Below the pieces are notes generated by a model. That model had not been told where the DNA came from, did not search any database, and was given only the letters and a program-made list of their open reading frames with translations. This document shows, piece by piece, positions 47,184 to 55,437 of a stretch of DNA of 64,000 nt. The first letter of the stretch is position 1; every line of letters begins with the position of its first letter. Made by a program: the position numbers and the translations under genes. The stretch comes from Croceivirga radicis (lineage in GTDB: Bacteria; Bacteroidota; Bacteroidia; Flavobacteriales; Flavobacteriaceae), in NCBI RefSeq assembly GCF_002072105.2, contig NZ_MTBC01000004.1:388182-452181 (forward strand). The letters are read 5' to 3'.

Positions 47184-49949
47184 TTAAAATTTAAAATTAT
47201 AGGTAATGGATGGTACAGGTATAGAAAAAATAGAACTTTTATAAGCTTTTATTCTTCCTGACTCGGTAACATAAAAAACAGAATATGGGTTGTTTCGCCC
47301 TAAGGCATTGTAGACAGATATGGTCCAAAAGCTATGCCCTACCTTGTTTAGCTTATGGTTACCCTCTATATTAAACCCAAGGTCTAATCTGTAAAAGTCT
47401 GGTATTCTAAGGCTGTTACGGTCGCTGTAAGCCGCATATTGCGCATCATTAAAATTAAAATTACCTACGGGGACCGTTACAGGCCTACCCGTTTGGTATA
47501 CAAAATTTGCAGAAAGACTATATCTTTTTGTGAATTTATAGTTGGCAACTAAGCTAACATCATGTGGTTTATCAAAATTAGAGGCAAAGAATTCACCGTT
47601 ATTGACACGCTCTTCTTCAAATTCGCTATCTAATTTTAAAAATGATCTTGAATAGGTATAACCCAACCAGCCATTAAGCTTACCTAGGTTTTTTCGAATT
47701 AAAAATTCTACACCGTAAGACTTACCGTCTCCTTGTAAAATTTCTGTTTCAATATTTTCGTTTAAGAGTAACTGCGCACCAGTTTTGAAATCAATTACAT
47801 TCCTAGCCGTTTTATAAAAGCCTTCTAAGCTTACCTCGTAGGTGTTTGATTCAATATTTTTAAATACACCCAAGGAAAATTGTTGCCCTTTTTGTGCTTT
47901 TATATTCGTATCTGTTAACTTCCAAGTATCTATTGGCGAAATAGTGGTATTGTTTGTTAAAATATGAATATACTGAGTTGCCGTATTAAAACCAGCCTTA
48001 ATGGACAAAGAAGGATTTAACAAATAGCGCGCACCAATTCTAAATTCTGGATTTCCTTGAAAATCTATAAACTCATTATTTTGGTAATTAATGGTATCTT
48101 GTCTTGTACTTTCTGATCTTGGAGCATTGGGATCATAAGTATATTGTGTGCTACTACCCAAACCAGCGTAGGAAGAGTACCTTACTCCCATATTAATGGA
48201 AAATTCCTTAGAAATATCTTGTTCAACACTAAGATAAGCTGCTGTTTCTAGTCCTTTTTCTCTTTTTAACTCATTGGATTTAACAATAGAATTATTATTC
48301 AACGGTTCAATATACCCTGGTACTACGCTATAGAGTCCGGACTCTATGCCGTAATTAAAACTTGTTTTTGTACTTTTTAAATAATTAAAATCAAATTTGG
48401 CCCTATATTCTTCGATATCAAAACCAAGTTTAAAGTCATCATTAGAGCCCCTCTCGTAATCTATATTAAAACCATAGCCTGTATAACTTAATTGTACATT
48501 GGCAAGGTTCTTATCATTGAACTTGTGTTGCCATTGTAGTGAAGCTAGTTTATTCCTATAAATGTAGGTTGAGTCTGATGAAATACTAAAGTTATCATCA
48601 CTGTAATATGTAGTGACCTTTACCGTATTATTTTCATTGACTCTATCATTATAATTAAGAACACCATCATAAAAAGACGCTCTACTTTTGTTCAAAGACT
48701 TCTCATTGAGCGATCTTAGAATCCAGTTTGCGTACGCTCCTCTGGCACCAAACAATATAGAAGATTTCCCTTTTTTAACTGGTGATTGCAATACCAAATT
48801 ACCAGTTACGGGTCCTAAGGAGGCCTCTCCTTTAAAAGCTGTTGTGTCTCCAATTTTGGTATTGATATCAAAAACAGAAGATAACCTACCTCCGTAAGCA
48901 GCGGGTATATTACCCTTGTAAACACTTAATTTACCAATACTAAATGGGTTAATAGCAGAAAATATACCAAAGAAATGTTGTGGGTTATAGATAGTAGCAC
49001 CATCAAACAGCATTAAATTCTGGTCTGCCCTACCACCCCTTACATTAAAACCGGTAGAACCTTCACCTGCTGTAGATATACCCGGTAATGCGGTTGCCAC
49101 TTTTAAAACATCTCTTTCTCCTAAGACCAAAGGCACCGTTTTACTTTCTTCACTGTCTATTTCTTCTGGAGCTCCCGCAGTTTCTTCTACATTTCTGTAT
49201 ATATTACCCTGCACTACTACTTCATCTAATTGCTCCAAACTTTCATCAAACCCAAAGTTTAATTCACCATCATTAAAAATAATCAATCGCTTTGTAGCTT
49301 GCTTTATTCCCAGGGCCCTAAAATTGAGCACGTTTTCACCCGGATTTAATTCCATTTCAAAATTTCCATCAAGAGATGTCAATGCTTTCAATGTTCCATT
49401 TTGAGCTATAATAGTCATATCTGGAATGGGTTCTCCAGTGTTATTATTGGTTACACGGCCGTAAACCCTAAATGAAGTTCTACTATTATTTTTCTGTTCT
49501 TTACCCAATCTTACCGTTTCTATTCTACTCCTTAAACGTGTTTGTTTATTGTTTCTGGAGTAAAATATGGGTCTGCTAACAGGTTCTATTGGTTTTACCA
49601 CGGAATCTTTTTTAAAAAATCCTTCCGGCAGCTTATCGTATATAATGTTATTTTCGGTTAAGATAATCTTGTTACCTTCAAATACGTAGTAGTTTAGATT
49701 TGTGTTTTGCAATACCGCCTCCAACAATTCTTGTATTGTAGTACTGGTATAGGTTTTGGTTAATCTAATACTGTCCAAACTATTGGCATCATAGTAAAAA
49801 GAATAGTCGGCTATAGAGTTTAATTGCTTTAAGGCTTCCTTAAGCGTTTGTGCATTAATCTTAATGGTATCCTTTGCAGGGTTATCTTGAGCATAAATGG
49901 AGAATCCTATTAGACAAAAGACAAAAAGAAAGATAGTTTTCTTTAACAT
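47184..49949 (-). CDS. TonB-dependent receptor with N-terminal STN domain
   Basis: The protein has 921 residues. The signal peptide (about 1-20) is followed by an STN domain (about 24-100, INAQTLKEALKQLNSIADYS), a linker, a CarboxypepD_reg-like domain (about 160-240), a plug (about 245-375, with GGRADQNLMLFDGATIYNP) and a barrel ending SITYNF. The STN domain usually signals to an anti-sigma factor, but none is encoded in the neighbourhood. The cargo is unknown. It is the second gene of a five-gene operon with two DUF4249 proteins. Confidence 0.92.
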   Translation of the reverse strand: MLKKTIFLFVFCLIGFSIYAQDNPAKDTIKINAQTLKEALKQLNSIADYSFYYDANSLDSIRLTKTYTSTTIQELLEAVLQNTNLNYYVFEGNKIILTENNIIYDKLPEGFFKKDSVVKPIEPVSRPIFYSRNNKQTRLRSRIETVRLGKEQKNNSRTSFRVYGRVTNNNTGEPIPDMTIIAQNGTLKALTSLDGNFEMELNPGENVLNFRALGIKQATKRLIIFNDGELNFGFDESLEQLDEVVVQGNIYRNVEETAGAPEEIDSEESKTVPLVLGERDVLKVATALPGISTAGEGSTGFNVRGGRADQNLMLFDGATIYNPQHFFGIFSAINPFSIGKLSVYKGNIPAAYGGRLSSVFDINTKIGDTTAFKGEASLGPVTGNLVLQSPVKKGKSSILFGARGAYANWILRSLNEKSLNKSRASFYDGVLNYNDRVNENNTVKVTTYYSDDNFSISSDSTYIYRNKLASLQWQHKFNDKNLANVQLSYTGYGFNIDYERGSNDDFKLGFDIEEYRAKFDFNYLKSTKTSFNYGIESGLYSVVPGYIEPLNNNSIVKSNELKREKGLETAAYLSVEQDISKEFSINMGVRYSSYAGLGSSTQYTYDPNAPRSESTRQDTINYQNNEFIDFQGNPEFRIGARYLLNPSLSIKAGFNTATQYIHILTNNTTISPIDTWKLTDTNIKAQKGQQFSLGVFKNIESNTYEVSLEGFYKTARNVIDFKTGAQLLLNENIETEILQGDGKSYGVEFLIRKNLGKLNGWLGYTYSRSFLKLDSEFEEERVNNGEFFASNFDKPHDVSLVANYKFTKRYSLSANFVYQTGRPVTVPVGNFNFNDAQYAAYSDRNSLRIPDFYRLDLGFNIEGNHKLNKVGHSFWTISVYNALGRNNPYSVFYVTESGRIKAYKSSIFSIPVPSITYNFKF

Positions 49950-49951
49950 GA

Positions 49952-50692
49952 CTAACTGTTTATATTTAAATTAAACAGTCTTGAATAAAACTGGTCTTTA
50001 TTATTTTTATATAACAATCTGTTTTCTTTAAAATACTGATTAATTAAATCCTTTTTTAACGGATATAGGTCTCTTAAATCTTGTTTACCCTTTACCTCTA
50101 TTAAAATGTTATCCTTAAAAACCCAAAATGATTCTTTTAAAATATACTTTAGCGCTTCTTTTTTATCTTTTCTATAGATAATCCTAAGCTTTCTACTTTT
50201 CTTAAAAACCCAGCCCTTATCTCCCTTGGCCAATAATTTTATGTAACCAGTAACTTTAGGACTTTCTGTAAGATTATCTGCATTATAAAATGTTTCTTGG
50301 TCTAGGGTAAACCAGTATACCTTAGATTTGTCCAACACCAATAATAATGCGTTAGCTAAATTTTTTGGCGTAATTAACAATTGATCATTATAGGTATCTA
50401 ATTTTAACTTTTGACCATAGTAAGATTGTTGATCATAGTTAAGGTCTCCAACAAAAAAGTTTAAATTTTTATAGAATACATTAACAAGTTCGGTATTGGT
50501 GTACTCCTCTTTATATAGAATACCATTGTAGATAGCAAGATTTTGATCTCCTATAACTGCATCGTGCAAATTGTATATTGCTTTATTGTCTTGCCCCAAG
50601 GCATGAAAGGTAAACTGCAAGGTAAAAACAAGAGATAAAATACTACGGAAAGTGCATCCATTACATGGAAGCAAGAAACTTGGATTGGTCAA
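49952..50692 (-). CDS. Hypothetical secreted protein of the TonB receptor operon
   Basis: I do not recognise this 246-residue protein. A signal peptide is visible at about residues 16-34 (SILSLVFTLQFTFHALGQ), followed by an alpha/beta region and a lysine-rich C-terminus. No in-frame ATG precedes the signal, so the start is a TTG at 50692 or an internal TTG at 50674. It ends 2 bp before the TonB receptor start and is the first gene of that operon. Its role may be linked to sensing or to receptor function, but nothing in the sequence shows which. Confidence 0.6.
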   Translation of the reverse strand: MTNPSFLLPCNGCTFRSILSLVFTLQFTFHALGQDNKAIYNLHDAVIGDQNLAIYNGILYKEEYTNTELVNVFYKNLNFFVGDLNYDQQSYYGQKLKLDTYNDQLLITPKNLANALLLVLDKSKVYWFTLDQETFYNADNLTESPKVTGYIKLLAKGDKGWVFKKSRKLRIIYRKDKKEALKYILKESFWVFKDNILIEVKGKQDLRDLYPLKKDLINQYFKENRLLYKNNKDQFYSRLFNLNINS

Positions 50693-50875
50693 TTTTGTTT
50701 TAAATATCTAATTGGTCTGGTTAAATATAGTTAATATTTTTGTTAAAATGTTACATTTTTAATGTTCAATAATTTAACCATCTAGTAACGAGAATATTAC
50801 CGTAATTTTTTAATATACCAAGACTTAAATTAAGTAACTATTCTTTATACATAGAGAGATTTACGGTTCATCTTT

Positions 50876-50903
50876 TAATTTTGTCTTATTCATCCTAATT
50901 TTG
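50876..50903 (+). promoter_or_regulatory. Tandem -7-like boxes upstream of rluF
   Basis: Two copies of TAATTTTG (50876-50883 and 50896-50903) fit the Bacteroidota primary-sigma -7 consensus TAnnTTTG. The second would give a short leader of about 10-15 nt before the TTG start. No clear -33 TTG at ideal spacing is seen. Confidence 0.45.
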
Positions 50904-50922
50904 CCACATTAAACAAACCCCA

Positions 50923-51648
50923 TTGGTACGCATAAATAAGTATTTTAGTGAAATTGGCTATTGCTCTAGAAGAGAAGCAGACAAGTTGGTTGCCCAACAG
51001 CGGGTAACTATTAATGGACAAGTGGCCGAGATGGGTAGCAAGGTATCCCAAACGGACGAAATAAGATTAGACGGCAAGCTAATTTCTGCAAAAAACAATA
51101 AGCCTAAACCAGTCTATTTGCTATTGAACAAACCAAGAGGTATTGTTTGCACTACAGATACCAAAAGAGAAAAAAATAATGTTGTAGATTTTGTAAACTA
51201 CCCAGATCGTATTTTTCCTATTGGTAGGCTAGACAAGGATAGCCAGGGACTACTATTGCTAACCAATGATGGAGATATCGTAAACAAGATTTTAAGGGCT
51301 CGTAACAACCATGAAAAGGAATATCTTGTAACGGTAAAAGATCCTATAACCACAAAATTTATTCAACGTATGGGTAATGGCGTACCAATTTTAGATACCG
51401 TAACCAATAAATGTTATGTAGAACAGATAAATACCCATCAATTTAAAATTATACTTACCCAAGGCCTTAACCGGCAAATACGCCGTATGTGCGAATATTT
51501 AGGCAATAAAGTAACCCGTCTTAAACGCTACCGTATTATGAATATTCATTTAGATGTACCCGTAGGCAAATGGCGACATCTAACTGAAAAAGAATTGGCA
51601 GATTTAAACAAACTTCTGGCCCACTCTACCAAAACATACACCCCTTAA
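50923..51648 (+). CDS. rluF: 23S rRNA pseudouridine synthase, RluF/RluB/RluE type
   Basis: The protein has 241 residues. It has an N-terminal S4 RNA-binding domain (residues 2-60, INKYFSEIGYCSRREAD) and a catalytic domain with GRLDKDSQGLLLLTNDG, whose aspartate is the nucleophile, and RQIRRMCEYLG near residue 183. This best fits RluF, which isomerises U2604 of 23S rRNA; RluB/RluE relatives differ. The start is TTG at 50923: an in-frame stop lies at 50896 and no ATG occurs between them. It is a housekeeping gene. Confidence 0.88.
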   Translation: MVRINKYFSEIGYCSRREADKLVAQQRVTINGQVAEMGSKVSQTDEIRLDGKLISAKNNKPKPVYLLLNKPRGIVCTTDTKREKNNVVDFVNYPDRIFPIGRLDKDSQGLLLLTNDGDIVNKILRARNNHEKEYLVTVKDPITTKFIQRMGNGVPILDTVTNKCYVEQINTHQFKIILTQGLNRQIRRMCEYLGNKVTRLKRYRIMNIHLDVPVGKWRHLTEKELADLNKLLAHSTKTYTP

Positions 51649-51680
51649 CCAAAAACCCTAATGCAATACATTTTTTTAGG

Positions 51681-51739
51681 ACATATACGTAACTAGTTAC
51701 ATATATTATATATATTTGCGTAACCAGTTACGTATATGT
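51681..51739 (+). promoter_or_regulatory. MarR operator pair enclosing a TAnnTTTG promoter
   Basis: Two inverted 20-bp arms (51681-51700 and 51720-51739) match at 19 of 20 positions. Each contains its own palindrome, GTAACTAGTTAC on the left and GTAACCAGTTAC on the right. The 19-bp spacer holds TATATTTG (51711-51718), a perfect -7 box. The right arm ends 1 bp before the MarR start codon. Binding would block the promoter, so negative autoregulation is expected. Confidence 0.8.
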
Positions 51740-51740
51740 T

Positions 51741-52220
51741 ATGGATGATTTTTTGTTGACATTAAATATTGAGGGATTTACAAGTAGGTTAAAACGATTA
51801 AGTGATTACCTGTTGTATAGCACACGTGATTTGTACGATGAGTTGGATATTGCCATTGAACCCAACTGGAACTTGGTTATTCGATTATTGCAGAAGAACC
51901 AACAAATGACTTTGATGGAAATTGCGGACCAAATTAATTTTTCGCATCCGGCAGTGGTAAAAATTATAAAAAAAATGAAAAAAAGAGGATTTGTAAAAAC
52001 GCAACCAGACCAGACCGATGGCCGCAAACAACTTTTACTCCTAACCCCAAAGGCACTTAAACAACTACCGCAATTAGAACAGCTATGGCAAACCCAAATA
52101 ACGGTATTAACTCACCTATTAAAAGATAGTCCCAATTTTTTAACGGAACTGGGCCACATTGAGGAACAACTAAAACAACAAGATTATAAACAACGTGTAT
52201 TAACCCAACTAGAGCAATGA
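51741..52220 (+). CDS. MarR family transcriptional regulator
   Basis: The 159-residue protein has a central winged helix (about 50-110) with QMTLMEIADQINFSHPAVVKI, the recognition region, and a wing MKKRGFVKTQPDQTDGRKQ. The ATG at 51741 follows directly after a double palindromic operator. The gene overlaps the next one by ATGA (4 nt), so both are coexpressed and the regulator probably controls that small membrane protein and itself. The ligand is unknown. Confidence 0.9.
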   Translation: MDDFLLTLNIEGFTSRLKRLSDYLLYSTRDLYDELDIAIEPNWNLVIRLLQKNQQMTLMEIADQINFSHPAVVKIIKKMKKRGFVKTQPDQTDGRKQLLLLTPKALKQLPQLEQLWQTQITVLTHLLKDSPNFLTELGHIEEQLKQQDYKQRVLTQLEQ

Positions 52221-52465
52221 CAGTAATAGTAGAAACCATTGGTTATATTGCCATTGTAGCCGGCTTTTTTGCCGCTACTAAAAAAGAAATGGCACATTTT
52301 AGGGTATGGCATCTAGTTTCTAGTGCTTTTTACGTAGTATATGGGGTATTTTTAGCCTCTGGCCCCTTAGTAATTTCTGGTATTATCTTCTGCATAATAC
52401 ATATTTATCACTTGTATAAAATGCGGTTACCAAAAAATGAAAAGCTTAACGGTAGCGGGTGCTAG
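52217..52465 (+). CDS. Small membrane protein, YgjV-like
   Basis: The 82-residue protein has three predicted transmembrane helices (about 5-20, 29-46 and 50-65), resembling the short YgjV-type inner membrane proteins (ETIGYIAIVAGFFAAT, AFYVVYGVFLASGPLVISG). It is translationally coupled to the MarR gene upstream. Its function is unknown; control by the MarR regulator suggests a role in a stress or efflux-type response, which is inference. Confidence 0.65.
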   Translation: MTVIVETIGYIAIVAGFFAATKKEMAHFRVWHLVSSAFYVVYGVFLASGPLVISGIIFCIIHIYHLYKMRLPKNEKLNGSGC

Positions 52466-52485
52466 CTAGATCTGTTACCCCTTGT

Positions 52486-52541
52486 CCATAAACGGTTGCC
52501 ATGTTATCAACACAAACTTTGGCACACCGTTTATGGTTTTT
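52486..52541 (+). terminator. Terminator-like inverted repeat after the MarR operon
   Basis: Perfect 10-bp arms CCATAAACGG (52486-52495) and CCGTTTATGG (52527-52536) are separated by 31 nt that can add a short inner TGCC/GGCA stem. The right arm is followed by a run of T. It lies 21 bp after the membrane protein stop. Confidence 0.55.
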
Positions 52542-52639
52542 GCCAAAAAACCATATTCATACACAAAAAAGTAGATTTCGCCCTTACTATTTTTCCAATA
52601 ATGGGTATGAAATCTTGGATTAAACCCTTCCCTTTTTAA

Positions 52640-52852
52640 TTAGGCTTGCCTTATTGTAGTGTAACCAGACCGGTTAAAACGTTTTAAGATTTTTCGGTTC
52701 ACCTTCAACTGCTTATCCACTTTAAAAAAATAAACTTCTTCTGTCTGTCTTTTTTCATATTGGCTGCTAGATTTACATTTTGCACCACAGAACTTTTTAT
52801 CGGAACGACCTTTAATGACCTCCCCGCAAATTGGACAATGCCGTGTTTCCAT
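52640..52852 (-). CDS. Small zinc-ribbon protein
   Basis: The 70-residue protein has a four-cysteine zinc site: CPIC at residues 6-9 and CGAKC at 22-26. The rest is basic (KRQTEEVYFFKVDKQLKVNRK). No enzyme domain is seen; it may bind nucleic acid or another protein. It is divergent from the recombinase gene, with 67 bp between the start codons, so it marks the last chromosomal gene before the cassette array. Any functional link to the recombinase is unproven. Confidence 0.65.
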   Translation of the reverse strand: METRHCPICGEVIKGRSDKKFCGAKCKSSSQYEKRQTEEVYFFKVDKQLKVNRKILKRFNRSGYTTIRQA

Positions 52853-52919
52853 TACATTTAAATGAATATTATACGTTTAAAATACGACTTATGATTCTTT
52901 TTTAAGCTAGGATTGTAAA

Positions 52920-54047
52920 ATGATTTCTTCTAAATCCATAACCCTGCATCATCTAATGATTGCCAACAAACGGATAATTGGCATTCAATTTAGTCCAGAT
53001 AAACTAATACAAGACCTTCTTAAAGGCTTACCACAATGCAAGTGGAGCACCAAATACCGTATGGCCTATGTACCCAATAGCAAAACCAATCTAAACCGAA
53101 TATATAGCACTTTTAAAGGGGTGGCATGGATTAACTACAATAAATTTTTAACCAACAGACCTATAAACACACATAACCAAGAAGTAGATGCCAATTGGTT
53201 TAGAACGCGCGAATTACCGCCTAGCTACCGGCGGTGTCCAGAGCCCTATTTACAACGTTTAGAACTTAAACGCTACGCTAAAAACACGGTTAAAGTGTAT
53301 GTGCAGTTTTTTGAACAATTTATAAATCGATATCCAGAAAAAGACCTGGAAACCCTGAACGAGAGTGAAATACGAGAATACTTAAAAAGTTTAATTAACC
53401 GTAATTGTTCTAACTCTTACGTAAACCAGGCCATTAATGCCATTAAGTTTTATTACGAAGGTGTTTTGGGTATGCCCAATCGGTTTTATGAGCTAGAAAG
53501 ACCTAGAAAAGAAAGCCATTTACCCAAAGTTATATCTAAAGAAGAGGTATTACGTATTATTGACCATACCAATAACTTAAAACACCAATGTATAGTACAA
53601 CTACTGTATTCTTCAGGATTAAGGCGAAGTGAATTGGTAAGTCTTAAACTAGAAGATATAGACAGCAAACGTATGATAATACGTATAAAACAAGCCAAAG
53701 GCAAAAAAGATAGAATTACCATATTGAGTTCAAATGTTTTGGAGAATTTAAGACGATATTATAAAGAGTGGCAACCTACCACCTATTTGTTTGAAGGCAG
53801 AAATAAAGAAACCTACAGTGCCGTAAGTGTATTAAAAATAGTAAAAGATGCAGCCAATAGAGCCGGTATACGCACAACGGTTACCCCACACGTACTAAGA
53901 CATAGTTTTGCTACACATTTGCTAGAATCTGGTACCGATTTACGGCAAATACAAGTTTTATTAGGCCATGGAAGTACCAAAACAACAGAAATATATACCC
54001 ATGTAGCCAAACATACTTTTACGGCAATTAAAAATCCACTAGATTAG
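52920..54047 (+). CDS. Tyrosine recombinase, Xer-like, of the cassette array
   Basis: The protein has 375 residues. An extra N-terminal domain (about 1-95: IGIQFSPDKLIQDLLKGLP, then KWSTKYRMAYVPNSKTN) precedes a SAM-like core-binding domain (about 105-185) and a catalytic domain. The full active site is visible: R235, K260, H324, R327, H350 and Y359. The K-to-H distance is 64 residues, as in XerC/D (about 72) and far shorter than in integron IntI (about 106), so the IntI-specific insertion is missing. The end, YTHVAKHTFTAIKNPLD, resembles IntI C-termini (SPLD). It is oriented toward the array, with its stop only 45 bp before the first cassette boundary. Confidence 0.9.
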   Translation: MISSKSITLHHLMIANKRIIGIQFSPDKLIQDLLKGLPQCKWSTKYRMAYVPNSKTNLNRIYSTFKGVAWINYNKFLTNRPINTHNQEVDANWFRTRELPPSYRRCPEPYLQRLELKRYAKNTVKVYVQFFEQFINRYPEKDLETLNESEIREYLKSLINRNCSNSYVNQAINAIKFYYEGVLGMPNRFYELERPRKESHLPKVISKEEVLRIIDHTNNLKHQCIVQLLYSSGLRRSELVSLKLEDIDSKRMIIRIKQAKGKKDRITILSSNVLENLRRYYKEWQPTTYLFEGRNKETYSAVSVLKIVKDAANRAGIRTTVTPHVLRHSFATHLLESGTDLRQIQVLLGHGSTKTTEIYTHVAKHTFTAIKNPLD

Positions 54048-54097
54048 TATTCACAAAAAAGAAATATCCGTCATATGACGGATATCCAATTGTTGTA
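54048..54097 (+). other. Candidate primary attachment site (attI-like) with palindrome
   Basis: The gap between the recombinase stop and the first cassette contains a perfect 22-bp palindrome (54064-54085; arm ATATCCGTCAT) and then CAATT followed by the first core GTTGTA (54092-54097). It lacks the long two-arm structure of the sites between cassettes. This is where an integron has its attI. The palindrome could bind the recombinase or end the int transcript. Confidence 0.5.
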
Positions 54098-54104
54098 ACC
54101 AATT

Positions 54105-54530
54105 ATGAAAAAAATTCTCGTCCTAACAATATTGCTTTTCACTATTCAATCTTTTTCGCAAGAAAAAAATGATTGTGACGAACGGACTTTACCATATTGG
54201 GCAAACGGAATTAATAGTCGAATTGAGGGCGAAAATCCCGCTTTAAGAAAAGCCTTTGAGAAAATCCAACTTTCCGAAACAGAAATTCAACCAAAAAATG
54301 GATTTGTAACATTGAGGTTAAATATCTCGAAAACAGGAAAGCTTTGCGATATCGAAACATTCCAAATCGATGAAAATTATAAAAGTACCGAGTTTAATAA
54401 CGGACAACTAATAAAGGAATTGGAACAAATTGCAATCGGACTTACAGACTGGAAAAGAGATAAAGATTATAAAACGTACAACCTAATTAGACTCAAAATC
54501 AAAGACGGAAGAATTGAAGAAATTTTTTAA
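54105..54530 (+). CDS. Secreted protein with TonB-C-like fold, cassette 1
   Basis: The 141-residue protein has a signal peptide (1-18, ending QSFSQ). The region around residues 60-135 (KNGFVTLRLNISKTGKL) recalls the TonB C-terminal fold, in which a strand pattern V.L...I...G.. is followed by a helix and a final strand. The match is weak. It is the first gene of cassette 1, and its 3' end overlaps the next gene by 17 nt. Its function is unknown; it may be an envelope protein. Confidence 0.55.
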   Translation: MKKILVLTILLFTIQSFSQEKNDCDERTLPYWANGINSRIEGENPALRKAFEKIQLSETEIQPKNGFVTLRLNISKTGKLCDIETFQIDENYKSTEFNNGQLIKELEQIAIGLTDWKRDKDYKTYNLIRLKIKDGRIEEIF

Positions 54531-55290
54531 ATATTTATTCATCGGTTTAGGTTCCATAATTCTTCTGTTAATAATCGGAGTTACAATTTGGTGGAAAACA
54601 AAATCGGACAAGGAAAAATCAAGGTTAATGGTAGAATCTCACCAGTACGAAAAAGCCATTGAATATGACCAAGAAAATAGCGATGCTTGGATGGAACGTT
54701 CAGTTGCATTTAATAAAGCTGGAAATTTCGAGAAAGGATTTGAATATCTTAATAAAGCAGTCGAACTCGACCCAAAATTACATTTAGGTTACAGAGGTTG
54801 GATAAGGTTAAGAAAAATGCGAGATTTTGACAAAGCTCTCGAAGATTTTGACAGACTTGACAGTTTAACACCAAACTTCGTAGATGCGCCTTGGGGAGAA
54901 GATATCGACTTTTTGCGAGGAGAATGCTTTTTCGGAAAGAAGGAATATCAAAAAGCCATTGAATTGTTTAATCGCAATATCAAAAATCAAAAAGAGGATT
55001 GGGTAGATATTCATAGTTTCGTTTATCTCGGACTTTGTGAGTACGAACTCGGGAATTACAAAAAAGCGATTTCAGAATTTGAACGGGCTTTAAAACAATC
55101 GGAACACATTCCCGAATCTTATTTTGGAATGGCAAAATCCTACCAAAAACTTGGGCAAATCGAAAAAGCAAAAGAGCAAATCTTGAAAGCGGAAAATAAT
55201 ATGCATTATAAACGAGATGATGTTTATAACGAGTTTTTAAATGAAATTTATATTTCCGAGATACAGAAATTTAAACAAAAAATAAACTAA
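54514..55290 (+). CDS. Membrane-anchored TPR protein, cassette 1
   Basis: The 258-residue protein starts at a TTG (54514) inside the previous gene, giving MKKFFKYLFIGLGSIILLLI, a clear N-terminal membrane anchor (about 8-28). At least five TPR units follow (SDAWMERSVAFNKAGNFEKG and EYQKAIELFNRN for example). TPRs mediate protein contacts; the partner may be the co-encoded protein. Translational coupling is likely from the overlap. It ends 10 bp before the recombination site of the cassette. Confidence 0.75.
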   Translation: MKKFFKYLFIGLGSIILLLIIGVTIWWKTKSDKEKSRLMVESHQYEKAIEYDQENSDAWMERSVAFNKAGNFEKGFEYLNKAVELDPKLHLGYRGWIRLRKMRDFDKALEDFDRLDSLTPNFVDAPWGEDIDFLRGECFFGKKEYQKAIELFNRNIKNQKEDWVDIHSFVYLGLCEYELGNYKKAISEFERALKQSEHIPESYFGMAKSYQKLGQIEKAKEQILKAENNMHYKRDDVYNEFLNEIYISEIQKFKQKIN

Positions 55291-55300
55291 AATAACTGGT

Positions 55301-55430
55301 TACAACAATGGCTATAAACAATTGCTATTACAGGCTTATCCTGAAAAATTCCTGCGGAATTTTCAGCTTGTCGTGTAATTGTAAAAGTCCGTACTAAACC
55401 ACGCAACTATTCATAGCCGAGACCGTTGTA
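55301..55430. repeat. attC-like site 1
   Basis: A 130-bp imperfect inverted repeat. Outer arms are TACAAC (55301-55306) and GTTGTA (55425-55430). Inner arms are GGCTAT (55310-55315) and ATAGCC (55413-55418), extended by AATTGC/GCAACT. A central hairpin CTGAAAAATTCC-TGC-GGAATTTTCAG is also present. Cassette 1 ends GTTN7A/AAC-N7-AAC match: 5' GTTGTAACCAA, 3' CTGGTTACAAC. Confidence 0.8.
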
Positions 55431-55437
55431 CCACATT

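Noticed and set aside
52466..52639. The gap after the small membrane protein as another recombination site
   Set aside because: It has an inverted repeat, but without the GTT/AAC cores and inner-arm pattern of the array sites; a terminator explains it better.
55426..55437. TTG start at 55426 for the cassette 2 gene
   Set aside because: It would be within the core GTTGTA. The ATG at 55438 opens directly into a signal peptide.
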